Positions 7,744 through 16,712 of a stretch of DNA of 64,000 nt are shown here, piece after piece. The notes below the pieces were generated by a model that was not told the DNA's origin, ran no database searches, and was given only the letters and a program-made list of their open reading frames with translations. Position 1 is the first letter of the stretch; each line of letters opens with the position of its first letter. The stretch comes from Polynucleobacter sp. MWH-Loch1C5. Lineage in GTDB: Bacteria > Pseudomonadota > Gammaproteobacteria > Burkholderiales > Burkholderiaceae. Location: assembly GCF_018881775.1 (NCBI RefSeq), contig NZ_JACVPR010000001.1, positions 930,001 through 994,000 on the forward strand, given 5' to 3'. The position numbers and the translations under genes are program-made.

Positions 7744-9501
7744 TTGGCTTTTAGTCTGCATGGCATTTCAGTGACCAATGGTATTGCCATTGGTCGTGCC
7801 CTGCGTATTGCCCCTTCGACACTGGATGTCTCACATCACCTCATTCCTGAAACAGGAATTGCGGCTGAGCAACAACGTTTGCTAGATGCCTTTGAAATCG
7901 TTCGCCAAGAACTCAAGAATCTAAAAGTCAGTTTGCCATCCGGATCGCCTGAAGAAATGGGTGCTTTCTTGGACGTACACGCCATGATCTTGTCAGATCC
8001 GATATTGACAGAGACACCTCTTGAGCTCATTCGTGACCAACGTTATAACGCCGAGTGGGCCTTAGCTCATCAGTTAGATAACTTGCTCAATCAATTTGCA
8101 GAGATACAAGACGATTATTTGCGTGAGAGAGCAGTAGATATTAAGCAAGTGGTTGAGCGTGTGATGAAGGTTTTACATCACGGTGAGGATCATCAAACCT
8201 TTGCCTCATTCTGCGCCACGGTATCAGACTCGCGCAAGCTCTCGGAGTTGATTGTGGTTGCCCATGATATTGCGCCACCTGACATGATGCGCTTTAAAGA
8301 GTTACAGTTCGGTGGCTTTGTGACAGATTTAGGGGGTAAGACCTCTCATACGGCGATTGTTGCCAGAAGTTTGGATATTCCTGCGGCGGTCGGTGTACGT
8401 AAAGCCAGTGATTTGATCAAGCAAGATGATTGGATCATTATTGATGCTGATCGTGGGGTTGTAATTGTCGACCCTAGCGATCTCGTTTTAGATGAATATC
8501 GTCATTTACAAAACCAAAGAAAGCTAGAAAAGAAGAAGCTTTTCAGACTTAAGCACACTCCTACATTGACATTGGATGGTGTAGCTATTGATTTAATGGC
8601 TAACGTGGAAATGCCTGATGATGCACCAGCAGCATTGGACTCTGGGGCGGTGGGTATTGGATTATTCCGTTCTGAATTTTTGTTCATGAACCGTCAAGGT
8701 CGTTTGCCCGATGAAGAAGAACAATATTGGGCATATAGAAAAACGGTCGAGGCTATGAAGGGCCTACCAGTCACAATCAGAACGATTGATATTGGTGCTG
8801 ATAAGCCCCTCGATGGCGGTCAAAGTGCCAGCGATGCAGTTTCTCCAATGGGTTTAAGGGCAATACGTTGGTCTTTGTCGGAGCCCGATATGTTCTTGAC
8901 TCAATTGAGAGCTATTTTGCGGGCTTCTGCTTATGGCCAAATGCGGATCTTAATTCCAATGCTGGCTCATGCCCAAGAGGTTGATCAAACACTGGAGTTG
9001 ATTGCTGAGGCTAAGAAACAATTGGAAGACCGCTGCCAAGCATTTGATCCCAATATCCGAGTGGGCGCCATGATTGAGGTTCCTGCTGCCGCATTGGCAC
9101 TATCGATCTTTATCAAGCGTTTGGATTTCATTTCGATTGGTACCAATGATTTGATTCAGTACACCTTGGCAATTGATCGTGCTGATAATGCGGTGGCTCA
9201 CTTATATGATCCTTATCATCCTGCCGTTTTGCGTTTGATTGCTAGCGTGATTGCTCAAGCAAAGCGTGCGGGTGTGCCAGTGTCGATTTGTGGGGAGATG
9301 GCTGGCGAGCTGGATATGACAAAAATTCTGCTGGGTATGGGTTTAACAGACTTTTCTATGCACTTTAATCAAATCCTATCCATCAAGAAAGAAATTCTGC
9401 GCTCTGATATTTCTAAGCTAAGAAGTGCTGTGCAAGAGCTATTAGAGCTCGATGAGGCTCATGAACAACTAGAGCTGATTGAAAAAATTAAGACGCTTTA
9501 G
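7744..9501 (+). CDS. ptsI: phosphoenolpyruvate-protein phosphotransferase (Enzyme I)
   Basis: Starts the PTS cascade by passing phosphate from PEP to HPr. The 585-residue protein has the usual order: N-terminal HPr-binding domain, phosphohistidine domain with active His202 in GGKTSHTAIVARS, and the C-terminal PEP-binding TIM barrel (IGTNDLIQYTLAIDRAD, then SICGEMAGE with the catalytic Cys). The start is TTG, directly after the ptsH stop, with GGAGAAGGGG just upstream. The final 14 bases overlap the end of the convergent moeB-like gene. Confidence 0.95.
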   Translation: MAFSLHGISVTNGIAIGRALRIAPSTLDVSHHLIPETGIAAEQQRLLDAFEIVRQELKNLKVSLPSGSPEEMGAFLDVHAMILSDPILTETPLELIRDQRYNAEWALAHQLDNLLNQFAEIQDDYLRERAVDIKQVVERVMKVLHHGEDHQTFASFCATVSDSRKLSELIVVAHDIAPPDMMRFKELQFGGFVTDLGGKTSHTAIVARSLDIPAAVGVRKASDLIKQDDWIIIDADRGVVIVDPSDLVLDEYRHLQNQRKLEKKKLFRLKHTPTLTLDGVAIDLMANVEMPDDAPAALDSGAVGIGLFRSEFLFMNRQGRLPDEEEQYWAYRKTVEAMKGLPVTIRTIDIGADKPLDGGQSASDAVSPMGLRAIRWSLSEPDMFLTQLRAILRASAYGQMRILIPMLAHAQEVDQTLELIAEAKKQLEDRCQAFDPNIRVGAMIEVPAAALALSIFIKRLDFISIGTNDLIQYTLAIDRADNAVAHLYDPYHPAVLRLIASVIAQAKRAGVPVSICGEMAGELDMTKILLGMGLTDFSMHFNQILSIKKEILRSDISKLRSAVQELLELDEAHEQLELIEKIKTL

Positions 9502-10252
9502 AGCACACAGGGCAGTCTAGACGCTTCTTAAGATGTATCTGATTCATCTCGTTACGCAAAGCATCCCACATCAGTAGGCGACTGCCTTTGGCGTGGCTTA
9601 GAGGTTCACCAAAACCACCTAGTATTTGTAATGCCTGAGCCGCTTGGAGTGTGCCAATAGTGCCGACCAAGGGAGAAAACACGCCCATCGTAGAGCATTT
9701 TGTTTCGACAAAATTTTCTTCTGGGGAAAACATACAGGCATAACAGGCAGATTGATCGATACGCGGATCAATCACCGTGATCTGGCCGTCAAAACGTATC
9801 GCCGCACCACTGACTAAAGGTTTTTTAAAGGCTACACAAGAGCGATTAATGAGCTGTCGTGTGGCGTAGTTATCCGTGCAATCGAGAACTACATCTACTG
9901 TGGGCAAAAGAGTATTCAGCAAATCACTATCTGCTTTTTGCTGATAAGTATGAACTTGGCAATTGGGATTAAGAGCCTCTAGCATTTGTTTGCCAGATAC
10001 TACTTTTGCCATACCTACACTGGTATGACGATGCATGATTTGGCGTTGTAGATTCGTTAAATCGACCGCGTCATGATCAACGAGGCTGATCTGCCCTACT
10101 CCTGCTGCCGCTAAATAAGGAGCTGCAGCAGAACCTAATCCCCCAGCGCCAATGATGAGCACATGCGCATTGAGGATCCGCTCTTGTCCCTCAACGCCAA
10201 TATCATCTAAAAGAATATGGCGTGAATAGCGGAGCAAATCCTCATCGTTCAT
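9488..10252 (-). CDS. moeB: HesA/MoeB/ThiF family adenylyltransferase
   Basis: ATP-dependent adenylation of the C-terminal Gly of a small sulfur carrier (MoaD or ThiS). The 254 residues include the nucleotide loop GAGGLGSAAAPYLAAAGVG (about 36-54), the DLTNLQRQ motif, the adenylation-site Cys in ETKCSTMGVFSP, and two CxxC pairs (CYAC, CPVC) for structural zinc. Whether it serves molybdopterin, thiamine or both cannot be decided without partner genes, which are not here. Four bases separate it from ctpA upstream, implying cotranscription. Confidence 0.85.
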   Translation of the reverse strand: MNDEDLLRYSRHILLDDIGVEGQERILNAHVLIIGAGGLGSAAAPYLAAAGVGQISLVDHDAVDLTNLQRQIMHRHTSVGMAKVVSGKQMLEALNPNCQVHTYQQKADSDLLNTLLPTVDVVLDCTDNYATRQLINRSCVAFKKPLVSGAAIRFDGQITVIDPRIDQSACYACMFSPEENFVETKCSTMGVFSPLVGTIGTLQAAQALQILGGFGEPLSHAKGSRLLMWDALRNEMNQIHLKKRLDCPVCSKAS

Positions 10253-10255
10253 CGT

Positions 10256-11692
10256 TTATTCGAGTTTGGATTTAGAGCGAACTACTTTTTGGCCTTTGAG
10301 GTGCGCTAAAGCTTGCTGCAACATAAAGTCCTCTGTCGTGCCAAATTCGGGTGGGCGACGTTTACGTTCTTTCTCTTTTTCTTCAGCGGACTTTTTGGCG
10401 TTCGCTTCTTCAATGCGTTGCAATTCTTCTAAGCGACGCTTTTCTCTCTCTTTGAGTAGCTTGTCTTCAGACGCTTGCTTGTTGCGTAAGTGTTTTTCGC
10501 TATCGATCTCACGAGTGATGAGTACATCATCAGGGTCGCCCTCTGGATTTTGATCCACCGCGATATCTGGTTTGATGCCAAAAGCCTGAATCGATTTACC
10601 AGACGGAGTGAAGTAATAAGCCGTTGTGAGTTTTAAAGCAGTATCTGCGCTTAAAGGCCTGACGGTTTGTACAGAACCCTTGCCAAAGGTGGTCTTACCC
10701 ATGATGGTGGCGCGCTTGTGATCTTGTAGTGCACCTGCTACGATTTCTGAGGCAGAGGCAGAGAAGGCGTTTACGAGAACGACCATAGGAATATTTTTAT
10801 AAGCAGCAGGCAGCCCGGCTAATGGATCGCTAGACTCAGATAGGCGATAGTTATTTTGATTCGCTTTAAATGTTTGTCTTGCATCGCTTGATTGACCGCG
10901 TGTAGAAACAATCGTGACATCGTTAGGCAAGAACGCTGCTGATACACCAACAGCACCCTGCAGAAGACCGCCACCGTTATTACGAAGATCAAGTACTAGA
11001 CCTTTGATGGGGCCATTTTTCTCAGACAGCTCTTGCAATTTCTTTGCTAAATCTGGAACCGTTCTTTCTTGGAAGCTCGTAATACGAACCCATGCTAAGC
11101 CAGGTTCCATCATTTTTGCTTTGATGGATTGCACTTTAATTTCAGCGCGTGTAATGGTGACTGGGAAAGTGCGATCTTCACTCTTTCTGAAGATGGTGAG
11201 AGTAATTTTGGTGCCTGGCTCACCGCGCATGCGACGTACAGCCTGATCTAAAGTCATGCCGCGGACCGGTTTGTCATCGAGCCTTGTAATTAAATCGCCC
11301 GGCTGCAATCCGGCACGCGCAGCGGGAGTATCTTCAATCGGATTTAAGACTTTGACAAGGCCATCTTCAGAGGTAATTTCAATACCCAAGCCTGCGAAGC
11401 GACCTTGGGTATGTTCTTGCATTTCAGCAAAATCTTTCTTATCCAAAAATGAAGAGTGAGGATCAAGGCCGCTGACCATGCCTTTGATGGCATCTGTTAG
11501 GAGGCGCTTATCTTCTACAGGCTCAACGTAATCTCGTTTGATTTGTCCAAATACATTAGAGAGCGTGCGTAACTCATCGAGTGGCAAGTTAGAACTACCT
11601 TGCTGTGCAGTCGCTGAAAGTTGTAAGGTCAATGCAACACCGGCAATTAAGCCAGTGGTGACCAGGGCAGCGCTCTTAATGTATTTATACAT
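10256..11692 (-). CDS. ctpA: S41 family carboxy-terminal processing protease
   Basis: Periplasmic serine protease with a Ser/Lys dyad that trims C-termini or degrades envelope proteins. In the 478 residues: an N-terminal signal anchor (about 7-29), a PDZ domain with GLGIEI...AARAGLQPGDLI (about 95-165), and the catalytic domain with Ser in NAFSASASEIVAGAL and Lys in GKTTFGKGSVQT. A highly charged Lys/Glu-rich tail (about 390-450), probably helical, follows. One base separates it from gpmA, so gpmA-ctpA-moeB look like one operon. Confidence 0.93.
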   Translation of the reverse strand: MYKYIKSAALVTTGLIAGVALTLQLSATAQQGSSNLPLDELRTLSNVFGQIKRDYVEPVEDKRLLTDAIKGMVSGLDPHSSFLDKKDFAEMQEHTQGRFAGLGIEITSEDGLVKVLNPIEDTPAARAGLQPGDLITRLDDKPVRGMTLDQAVRRMRGEPGTKITLTIFRKSEDRTFPVTITRAEIKVQSIKAKMMEPGLAWVRITSFQERTVPDLAKKLQELSEKNGPIKGLVLDLRNNGGGLLQGAVGVSAAFLPNDVTIVSTRGQSSDARQTFKANQNNYRLSESSDPLAGLPAAYKNIPMVVLVNAFSASASEIVAGALQDHKRATIMGKTTFGKGSVQTVRPLSADTALKLTTAYYFTPSGKSIQAFGIKPDIAVDQNPEGDPDDVLITREIDSEKHLRNKQASEDKLLKEREKRRLEELQRIEEANAKKSAEEKEKERKRRPPEFGTTEDFMLQQALAHLKGQKVVRSKSKLE

Positions 11693-11693
11693 A

Positions 11694-12386
11694 TTATTTT
11701 TCTAGGTAAAAATGTCTTATAGGGTTTAAATCATCATCCAACTCATATACCAATGGTGTACCGTTTGGAATATTGATATCCATGATATCGCTGTCAGAGA
11801 CTTTGTCTAAATACTTTACTAGGGAACGAATACTATTGCCATGGGCTGCCACCAGAATCCTTTTGCCAGACTTGAGGGCGGGGGCAATAGACTCGTCCCA
11901 CAGGGGAATGACGCGTGCCACGTTGTCTTTCAGACATTCGCCCAAGGGGATTTCTTCTTTTTTGAGCTTGGCGTAACGAGGGTCATTAAATGAGGTGCGT
12001 GGGTCACTGGGCTCTAAGAGCGGTGGGCGTACATCATAGGATCTGCGCCAAATATGCACTTGTTCATCACCATATTTAGCTGCAGTTTCGGCTTTATTGA
12101 GGCCAGCCAGTGCGCCATAATGACGCTCATTTAAACGCCAGCTGTGTACGGTTGGGATCCAGAGTAGATCCATAGCATCTTTAACATGCCAAAGCGTGCG
12201 AATCGCTCTTTTGAGAACGGATGTGTAAGCGATATCAAAATCATACCCGTTCGCTTTAAGGCTTTTTCCAGCATTTATAGCTTGTTCAATGCCAGTCGGG
12301 GTAAGATCGACATCTACCCAGCCCGTAAAGCGGTTTTCAAGATTCCATTGAGATTCGCCGTGGCGGATTAAAACGAGTTGTTTCAT
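11694..12386 (-). CDS. gpmA: 2,3-bisphosphoglycerate-dependent phosphoglycerate mutase
   Basis: Interconverts 3- and 2-phosphoglycerate in glycolysis and gluconeogenesis. It has 230 residues. The phosphohistidine motif [10 protein letters not shown] is at the N-terminus, and the second catalytic histidine is in [10 protein letters not shown] (about residues 179-188). [14 protein letters not shown] and RRSYDVRPP segments are present. It is transcribed away from the rhodanese gene, with only about 20 bases between the start codons. TAGAAT lies exactly six bases upstream of its ATG. Confidence 0.95.
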   Translation of the reverse strand: MKQLVLIRHGESQWNLENRFTGWVDVDLTPTGIEQAINAGKSLKANGYDFDIAYTSVLKRAIRTLWHVKDAMDLLWIPTVHSWRLNERHYGALAGLNKAETAAKYGDEQVHIWRRSYDVRPPLLEPSDPRTSFNDPRYAKLKKEEIPLGECLKDNVARVIPLWDESIAPALKSGKRILVAAHGNSIRSLVKYLDKVSDSDIMDINIPNGTPLVYELDDDLNPIRHFYLEK

Positions 12387-12392
12387 AGTTAC

Positions 12393-12402
12393 ATTCTATA
12401 AT
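12393..12402. promoter_or_regulatory. overlapping divergent -10 hexamers, gpmA and rhodanese
   Basis: On the minus strand TAGAAT (12398-12393) is six bases before the gpmA ATG. On the plus strand TATAAT (12397-12402) is six bases before the ATG at 12409. The two hexamers share two bases. Both placements predict transcripts that begin at the start codon. Position is seen; promoter activity is inferred. Confidence 0.5.
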
Positions 12403-12408
12403 TTGATG

Positions 12409-12822
12409 ATGGATTTCTTTACAAATACAAATAATCTTCTACTGATAGCCACTCTAGTGACGTCTGGCCTAGCCCTGGCTCTGCCCAATATTTTAGGACG
12501 CATGAACCGTCAAATTTTGAGCGTTCATGAATCCGTTAAATTGGTCAATGAGCGTGGCGCACAGATTGTTGATGTACGAACTGTTGATGAGTTCAAAGCG
12601 GGCCATGTGGCCAAATCTAAGAACTTACCTGCTAAAGAGTTTGACAGTGACCTCAAAAACCTGAAGCTAGACGCGTCTAAGCCCGTTATTTTAGTGTGTT
12701 TGAGCGGGTCTCGGGCAAACAATTTGCTCGGTAAGTTCAAAAAAGCAGGCTTTGCTGAGGTAGCCTGTATGGATGGTGGTATTGCAGCATGGAAAGATGC
12801 TGGTTTGCCGCTCGTTAAATAG
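12409..12822 (+). CDS. membrane-anchored rhodanese-like protein
   Basis: Single-domain rhodanese of about 137 residues with one N-terminal TM helix (about 8-27). The catalytic loop Cys is present in LVCLSGSRANNL, so it may act as a sulfurtransferase; the substrate is unknown. DVRTVDEFKAGHV is the family's first motif. TTG 12403, ATG 12406 and ATG 12409 are all in frame; the -10-like TATAAT favours 12409 as a leaderless start. It sits eight bases upstream of grxC, followed by secB and gpsA, a gene order common in Burkholderiales. Confidence 0.88.
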   Translation: MDFFTNTNNLLLIATLVTSGLALALPNILGRMNRQILSVHESVKLVNERGAQIVDVRTVDEFKAGHVAKSKNLPAKEFDSDLKNLKLDASKPVILVCLSGSRANNLLGKFKKAGFAEVACMDGGIAAWKDAGLPLVK

Positions 12823-12829
12823 GATCGAT

Positions 12830-13087
12830 ATGCCTAGAATTACCATGTACAGCACACGTGTGTGCCCTTATTGCCAAATGGCTGAGCGTTTATTGGCTAA
12901 CAAGGGGTTTGCGATAGACGAAAAGATCTTAGTCGACACAGAGGCGGGCAAAAGAGAAGAAATGATGGAGCGCACAGGTCGTCGAACCGTGCCACAAATT
13001 TTCATTGATGACACTCATGTGGGTGGTTTTGATGACTTATCTGCTCTTGATCGAGCAGGCAAACTAGACCCTTTACTCGGGAAATAA
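12830..13087 (+). CDS. grxC: glutaredoxin 3
   Basis: Glutathione-dependent thiol-disulfide oxidoreductase of 85 residues. The dithiol active site CPYC is at residues 11-14, the cis-proline in TVPQIFI and the GSH-binding GGFDDL near the C-terminus. ATG 12830 follows AGGATCG by a few bases and gives the normal family length. It lies between rhodanese and secB. Its reductant glutathione is made by the gshAB genes elsewhere in this window. Confidence 0.93.
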   Translation: MPRITMYSTRVCPYCQMAERLLANKGFAIDEKILVDTEAGKREEMMERTGRRTVPQIFIDDTHVGGFDDLSALDRAGKLDPLLGK

Positions 13088-13099
13088 CATAGGACGGAT

Positions 13100-13603
13100 A
13101 TGAGTGATACACAAAACGCAGCCAACGCTGCTGAGCAAGCCCCCAGTTTTCAGATTCAACGAATTTATTTAAAGGATCTATCACTAGAGCAGCCTAATGC
13201 ACCACAAATCTTGCTCGAGCAAGAGGAACCACAATTAGAGGTGCAGGTTGATATAGGTGCTTTGCGTTTGGATGACAATAATTTTCAGGTGACATTGATT
13301 GGTACTGTCACCACCAGAATCAAGGACAAGGTATTGTTTTTGGTTGAAGCACAACAGTCCGGCATCTTTGAAATCAGAAATATGCCAGAAGAACAAGTGG
13401 ACCCTTTGTTAGGGATTGCTTGCCCAACTATTTTGTTTCCTTATTTGCGCTCCAATATTGCTGACATGATTAGCCGTGCTGGTTTCCAGCCTGTCCATTT
13501 GTCTGAGATTAACTTCCATGCTTTATACGAGCAGCGCTTGCAGCAAGCGGCATCTGGCCAAGCGGCTGCCAACCAAGAGAGTGGCATTATTTTGCCTAAC
13601 TAA
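13100..13603 (+). CDS. secB: protein-export chaperone SecB
   Basis: Tetrameric cytosolic chaperone that hands unfolded preproteins to SecA. Length 167 residues. Typical features are [18 protein letters not shown] near the N-terminus, the beta-sheet core, and the conserved [10 protein letters not shown] (about residues 108-117) followed by [18 protein letters not shown]. The start ATG follows AGGACGG. Its stop codon overlaps the gpsA start (TAATG), so translation is probably coupled. Confidence 0.96.
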   Translation: MSDTQNAANAAEQAPSFQIQRIYLKDLSLEQPNAPQILLEQEEPQLEVQVDIGALRLDDNNFQVTLIGTVTTRIKDKVLFLVEAQQSGIFEIRNMPEEQVDPLLGIACPTILFPYLRSNIADMISRAGFQPVHLSEINFHALYEQRLQQAASGQAAANQESGIILPN

Positions 13604-14613
13604 TGATGCGAGTCATTGTTCTTGGGGCGGGTGCATGGGGTACGGCTTTAGCAATACATATTGCTAAGCACCAAGGTGTAGCTACCCTATGGATGCGCTC
13701 TGAGAATTTGGCCCAAGCTTTAACTGGTTCTTCAGAAAACCAACAATATTTACCGGGAGTGAAGTTTCCTCCGGGTCTAAAAATCACATCAGATTTGGCA
13801 GCTTGTCAGATAAGTGCAGATGATCTGATTGTATTTGCCACGCCCTTAGCTGGGCTCAGTGAAACCGTTACTCGAGTACTCAATCTCAAAACAGCATGTC
13901 GCAATTGGATATGGGTATGTAAAGGTTTGGAGGCAAATACATCACGCCTACCCCATCAATTGATGGCTGATCTTTTGGGTGCTGCAGCATCGGAGTATCG
14001 CTTGGGTGTTCTCTCAGGCCCAAGCTTTGCTAAAGAGGTTGCGCAAGGTTTGCCATGCGCATTAACAGTGGCTTCCTCTTCGCAAACATTAATTCAAATG
14101 ACGCAACAGGCTTTTCATCATGCTAATTTGCGGATCTACAGCACTCATGATGTGACGGGTGTTGAGCTAGGTGGTGCGATTAAAAACGTACTCGCGATTG
14201 CTACGGGTATTGCAGATGGAATAGGTTTGGGGCTCAATGCTCGCGCAGCTTTATTAACTCGTGGCTTAGCAGAGATGCGCCGCTTGATTGTTGCATGTGG
14301 TGGTGATGCTGAAACTGCTGTCGGTCTAACAGGTTTGGGTGATTTGATTTTGACGGCTACAGGAGACCTATCGCGTAATCGCCAAGTGGGTTTGGCCTTG
14401 GCCCAAGGCCAATCTTTAGAGAAAGTTTTGAATGATCTAGGGCATGTTGCCGAAGGTGTGCGCTGTGCTAGAGCCGTGCGTGAGTTAGCAACGCAAAAAG
14501 GCGTTGAGATGCCTATTACAAGTATGGTTTGTGAAGTTTTATTTAACCAACTCGAGCCACGCCTTGCGGTCAGTCATCTCATGGGGCGTGATGCCAAATC
14601 TGAAGGTCTTTAA
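13603..14613 (+). CDS. gpsA: NAD(P)-dependent glycerol-3-phosphate dehydrogenase
   Basis: Reduces dihydroxyacetone phosphate to sn-glycerol 3-phosphate for phospholipid synthesis. It has 336 residues: an N-terminal Rossmann motif [12 protein letters not shown], the [15 protein letters not shown] motif (about 143-157), the catalytic Lys in [13 protein letters not shown], and [21 protein letters not shown]. Two tandem ATGs (13603, 13606) are possible starts; the first overlaps the secB stop. Four bases of its end overlap trmL on the opposite strand. Confidence 0.95.
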   Translation: MMRVIVLGAGAWGTALAIHIAKHQGVATLWMRSENLAQALTGSSENQQYLPGVKFPPGLKITSDLAACQISADDLIVFATPLAGLSETVTRVLNLKTACRNWIWVCKGLEANTSRLPHQLMADLLGAAASEYRLGVLSGPSFAKEVAQGLPCALTVASSSQTLIQMTQQAFHHANLRIYSTHDVTGVELGGAIKNVLAIATGIADGIGLGLNARAALLTRGLAEMRRLIVACGGDAETAVGLTGLGDLILTATGDLSRNRQVGLALAQGQSLEKVLNDLGHVAEGVRCARAVRELATQKGVEMPITSMVCEVLFNQLEPRLAVSHLMGRDAKSEGL

Positions 14614-15080
14614 ATATGACCTTCATAGCCTAACTGTCGCCAGGCTTCATAAACCACAATCGCTACGGCATTCGATAGATTTAAGCTCCGACTCTCAGGT
14701 CGCATAGGTAGGCGCAAGAGTCGATCAGGCAAAAATTGATCACGAATCTCTTGGCTTAGGCCACGGGTTTCGGGGCCAAAAACCAAATAGTCTTTATCTT
14801 TAAATTGCGCTGTTGAATGTGTGGTACGTCCTTTGGTGCTTAAGCCATAGAGCGATACTTTTTCAGGTTGTTCACGATCTAAAAAATCCTGCCATGACTC
14901 ATGCACTTTCATTTGAGCATACTCGTGATAATCCAAGCCTGCGCGTTTCATGCGGGCATCATCTAGAGGAAAGCCTAAAGGCTTAATGAGGTGCAAGGTG
15001 GCGCCTGTATTGGCGCATAGACGAATAATGTTGCCAGTATTTGGGGGTATTTCAGGTTCTACGAGTACGACTTGAATCAT
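14610..15080 (-). CDS. trmL: tRNA (cytidine(34)-2'-O)-methyltransferase
   Basis: SPOUT-class enzyme that methylates the wobble ribose of tRNA-Leu isoacceptors. It has 156 residues and begins [19 protein letters not shown], the family start. The trefoil-knot SAM site shows FGPETRGL and [20 protein letters not shown] at the C-terminal side. It overlaps the 3' end of comF by 29 bases on the same strand, so it is probably read from the comF transcript. Confidence 0.94.
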   Translation of the reverse strand: MIQVVLVEPEIPPNTGNIIRLCANTGATLHLIKPLGFPLDDARMKRAGLDYHEYAQMKVHESWQDFLDREQPEKVSLYGLSTKGRTTHSTAQFKDKDYLVFGPETRGLSQEIRDQFLPDRLLRLPMRPESRSLNLSNAVAIVVYEAWRQLGYEGHI

Positions 15081-15765
15081 GAGTGGTGGTCCTTAATAAA
15101 ACCCAATTAATTACGCGTTGTGCACCATGAGATTTTAGTAGCTTTGCAATCTGATGGAGTGTGGCTCCTGTAGTCATCACATCATCAAAGACTATGACGG
15201 TTCGCTGATTGAGTTGATTGGCGAATTGGGGTTCAATGTGAAATAGATCGGATTGCTGTAAGCGTTCGATGCGACTTGCTTGTGCTTGATTCAGTGAGCT
15301 GTGCTTTCTATGCAGAATATGGGCATCACATGGGACGTCAGTTAAGCGACCGATTTTTTTTAGTATTTCCCAAGATTGATTAAAGCCCCGCTGCGCCAGT
15401 TTTTGCTGACTTAGTGGCACAGGTACTGCGATTGAATTCAAGCCTTGAAGAGTATTAATACTGTTTTGGTGACGCATGAACCAGGCTTTTGCTAGGCCCG
15501 TGTCATAAGCAATTTGTTTGGTGTACTTCAGAGATTGAACGGCCTTAGCCCAAGCTGAGTCATAGTTATCTAAACACCAAGTTTCATCGAAAGCGAAAGC
15601 CATTCTTTTGCAAGCGATGCAAGTCATGTCCGCTTCGAGCGGGTACGCACATTGTTTGCAGCGAGATAAGGATTGGCTCACTAGTTCTTTAGCGCATACC
15701 TTACAAATCGATTGGGATTGGTAACGTTGGCAAATAAGACATGCTGTAGGTAGGAGATAAAACAT
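15052..15765 (-). CDS. comF: ComF family protein (phosphoribosyltransferase-like)
   Basis: 237-residue homologue of ComF, needed for DNA uptake in naturally competent bacteria. N-terminal cysteines form zinc-finger-like pairs (CLIC, CKVC, CKQC, CIAC). The C-terminal half is a PRTase-like fold with the PRPP-loop motif [18 protein letters not shown] (about 190-207) and the conserved [10 protein letters not shown]. No other competence gene is present here. Only 21 bases separate it from the divergent methyltransferase-like gene. Confidence 0.88.
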   Translation of the reverse strand: MFYLLPTACLICQRYQSQSICKVCAKELVSQSLSRCKQCAYPLEADMTCIACKRMAFAFDETWCLDNYDSAWAKAVQSLKYTKQIAYDTGLAKAWFMRHQNSINTLQGLNSIAVPVPLSQQKLAQRGFNQSWEILKKIGRLTDVPCDAHILHRKHSSLNQAQASRIERLQQSDLFHIEPQFANQLNQRTVIVFDDVMTTGATLHQIAKLLKSHGAQRVINWVLLRTTTHDSSRTRRT

Positions 15766-15774
15766 TAAGAAAAG

Positions 15775-15780
15775 TATACT
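15775..15780 (+). promoter_or_regulatory. putative -10 hexamer of the BioC-like gene
   Basis: TATACT lies exactly six bases before the GTG start at 15787. Read on the minus strand, a TATACT also lies seven bases before the comF ATG. No Shine-Dalgarno sequence fits in either direction within the 21-base gap. Confidence 0.45.
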
Positions 15781-15786
15781 GAGCGT

Positions 15787-16539
15787 GTGTCAGATACTTT
15801 GCTCACCCATCACTCTATGCCACCCTGGTTGGCTCAAGAAATAAGTCGGCGTCTAGCTGAAAAGCTTGAGTTCATTAAGCTTGCGCCCCATCAAATTTTG
15901 GTGAACCCTGATCTGGATTTAAAAAAAATTAAACCCTATTACCCAAAGAGTATTTTTTCTTCATTGGGTAGTTGTCATGCCAATGATTACCTGACACGCA
16001 TGAAGCGCCGTTTGATGGGCTTGCCACTGGTGCACAGCCTAGATTCAAAAAGCAGATCTTGTGATCTTGTCCTATCTAATTTGGAATTACAGCATGCTTC
16101 ATCCCCCACTGAATTAATTCAGGCCTGGCATGCAGTTTTAAAGCCTGAAGCACTGCTGATGTTCACCTATCTAGGTCCTGATACTGCGCATGAGCTCAAA
16201 AAAGGGGGCTTAGCACTTCATCCAAAATTTCAGACAACAGATATGCATAATGTGGGCGATGAATTGCTGCAAGCGGGATTTGCAGAGCCCGTGATGGATA
16301 TGGAGTATCTTTACTTGGAGTATGAGAGCTCTGATCGTCTCATGAAGGACCTCTTATCGATGAGTCTTATTGAGGCACACGCAGCGCATTTAGATTTTTG
16401 GGCGGAACTGAGATTCCCGCTTAAAGTGACCTTGGAAGTCGTCTATGGCCATGCTTGGATGCCCAAGCAACTTTTGTCCAAAGCTAAAGATGGCGTGGCT
16501 AGCATTCGGCCGGAACAAATAATTAAGAAAATAAATTAA
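15787..16539 (+). CDS. BioC-like methyltransferase-fold protein, SAM motif I degenerate
   Basis: 250-residue protein in the position where Burkholderiales carry a BioC-type (malonyl-ACP methyltransferase) or related class I methyltransferase next to comF. The N-terminus (AQEISRRLAEKLEFIKLAP) and the middle (CDLVLSNLELQHASSPTELIQAWHAVLKPEALLMFTY split over motifs II-III) fit the family. The glycine-rich motif I (DLGCGTG type) is absent, replaced by HQILVNPDLDLKKIKP at about residues 36-51. SAM binding is therefore doubtful. It may be catalytically inactive or have a changed role. Start is GTG 15787. Confidence 0.65.
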   Translation: MSDTLLTHHSMPPWLAQEISRRLAEKLEFIKLAPHQILVNPDLDLKKIKPYYPKSIFSSLGSCHANDYLTRMKRRLMGLPLVHSLDSKSRSCDLVLSNLELQHASSPTELIQAWHAVLKPEALLMFTYLGPDTAHELKKGGLALHPKFQTTDMHNVGDELLQAGFAEPVMDMEYLYLEYESSDRLMKDLLSMSLIEAHAAHLDFWAELRFPLKVTLEVVYGHAWMPKQLLSKAKDGVASIRPEQIIKKIN

Positions 16540-16577
16540 GTTAGCAAGTGCACACTTTTATTAAATAATAGGTGTAT

Positions 16578-16589
16578 AGGTATATACCT
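16578..16589. repeat. 12-bp perfect palindrome AGGTATATACCT upstream of coxB
   Basis: The sequence reads the same on both strands. It lies about 45 bases upstream of the putative coxB -10 hexamer. It could be an operator or chance AT-rich symmetry. I know no regulator with this exact target. Confidence 0.35.
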
Positions 16590-16609
16590 CTAAAAAACCG
16601 ATGAAATAA

Positions 16610-16639
16610 TTGCGCTAGATCAAATTCAGCAAATATAAT
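16610..16639 (+). promoter_or_regulatory. putative coxB promoter with FNR-like box
   Basis: TTGCGCTAGATCAA (16610-16623) matches the FNR/Anr dyad TTGAT-N4-ATCAA at eight of ten positions. TATAAT (16634-16639) is a perfect -10 hexamer, and TTGCGC serves as a possible -35 with 18-base spacing. The box would overlap the -35, a place where FNR-type proteins usually repress. That would suit an oxidase used at high oxygen. The sites are seen; their function is inferred. Confidence 0.5.
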
Positions 16640-16712
16640 TCAGGGACTTAATTAAGAGTGAAATTCTGAAATATTTGTTTCAGAACGCGGATTTACATAA
16701 TAGGAATAGAGA

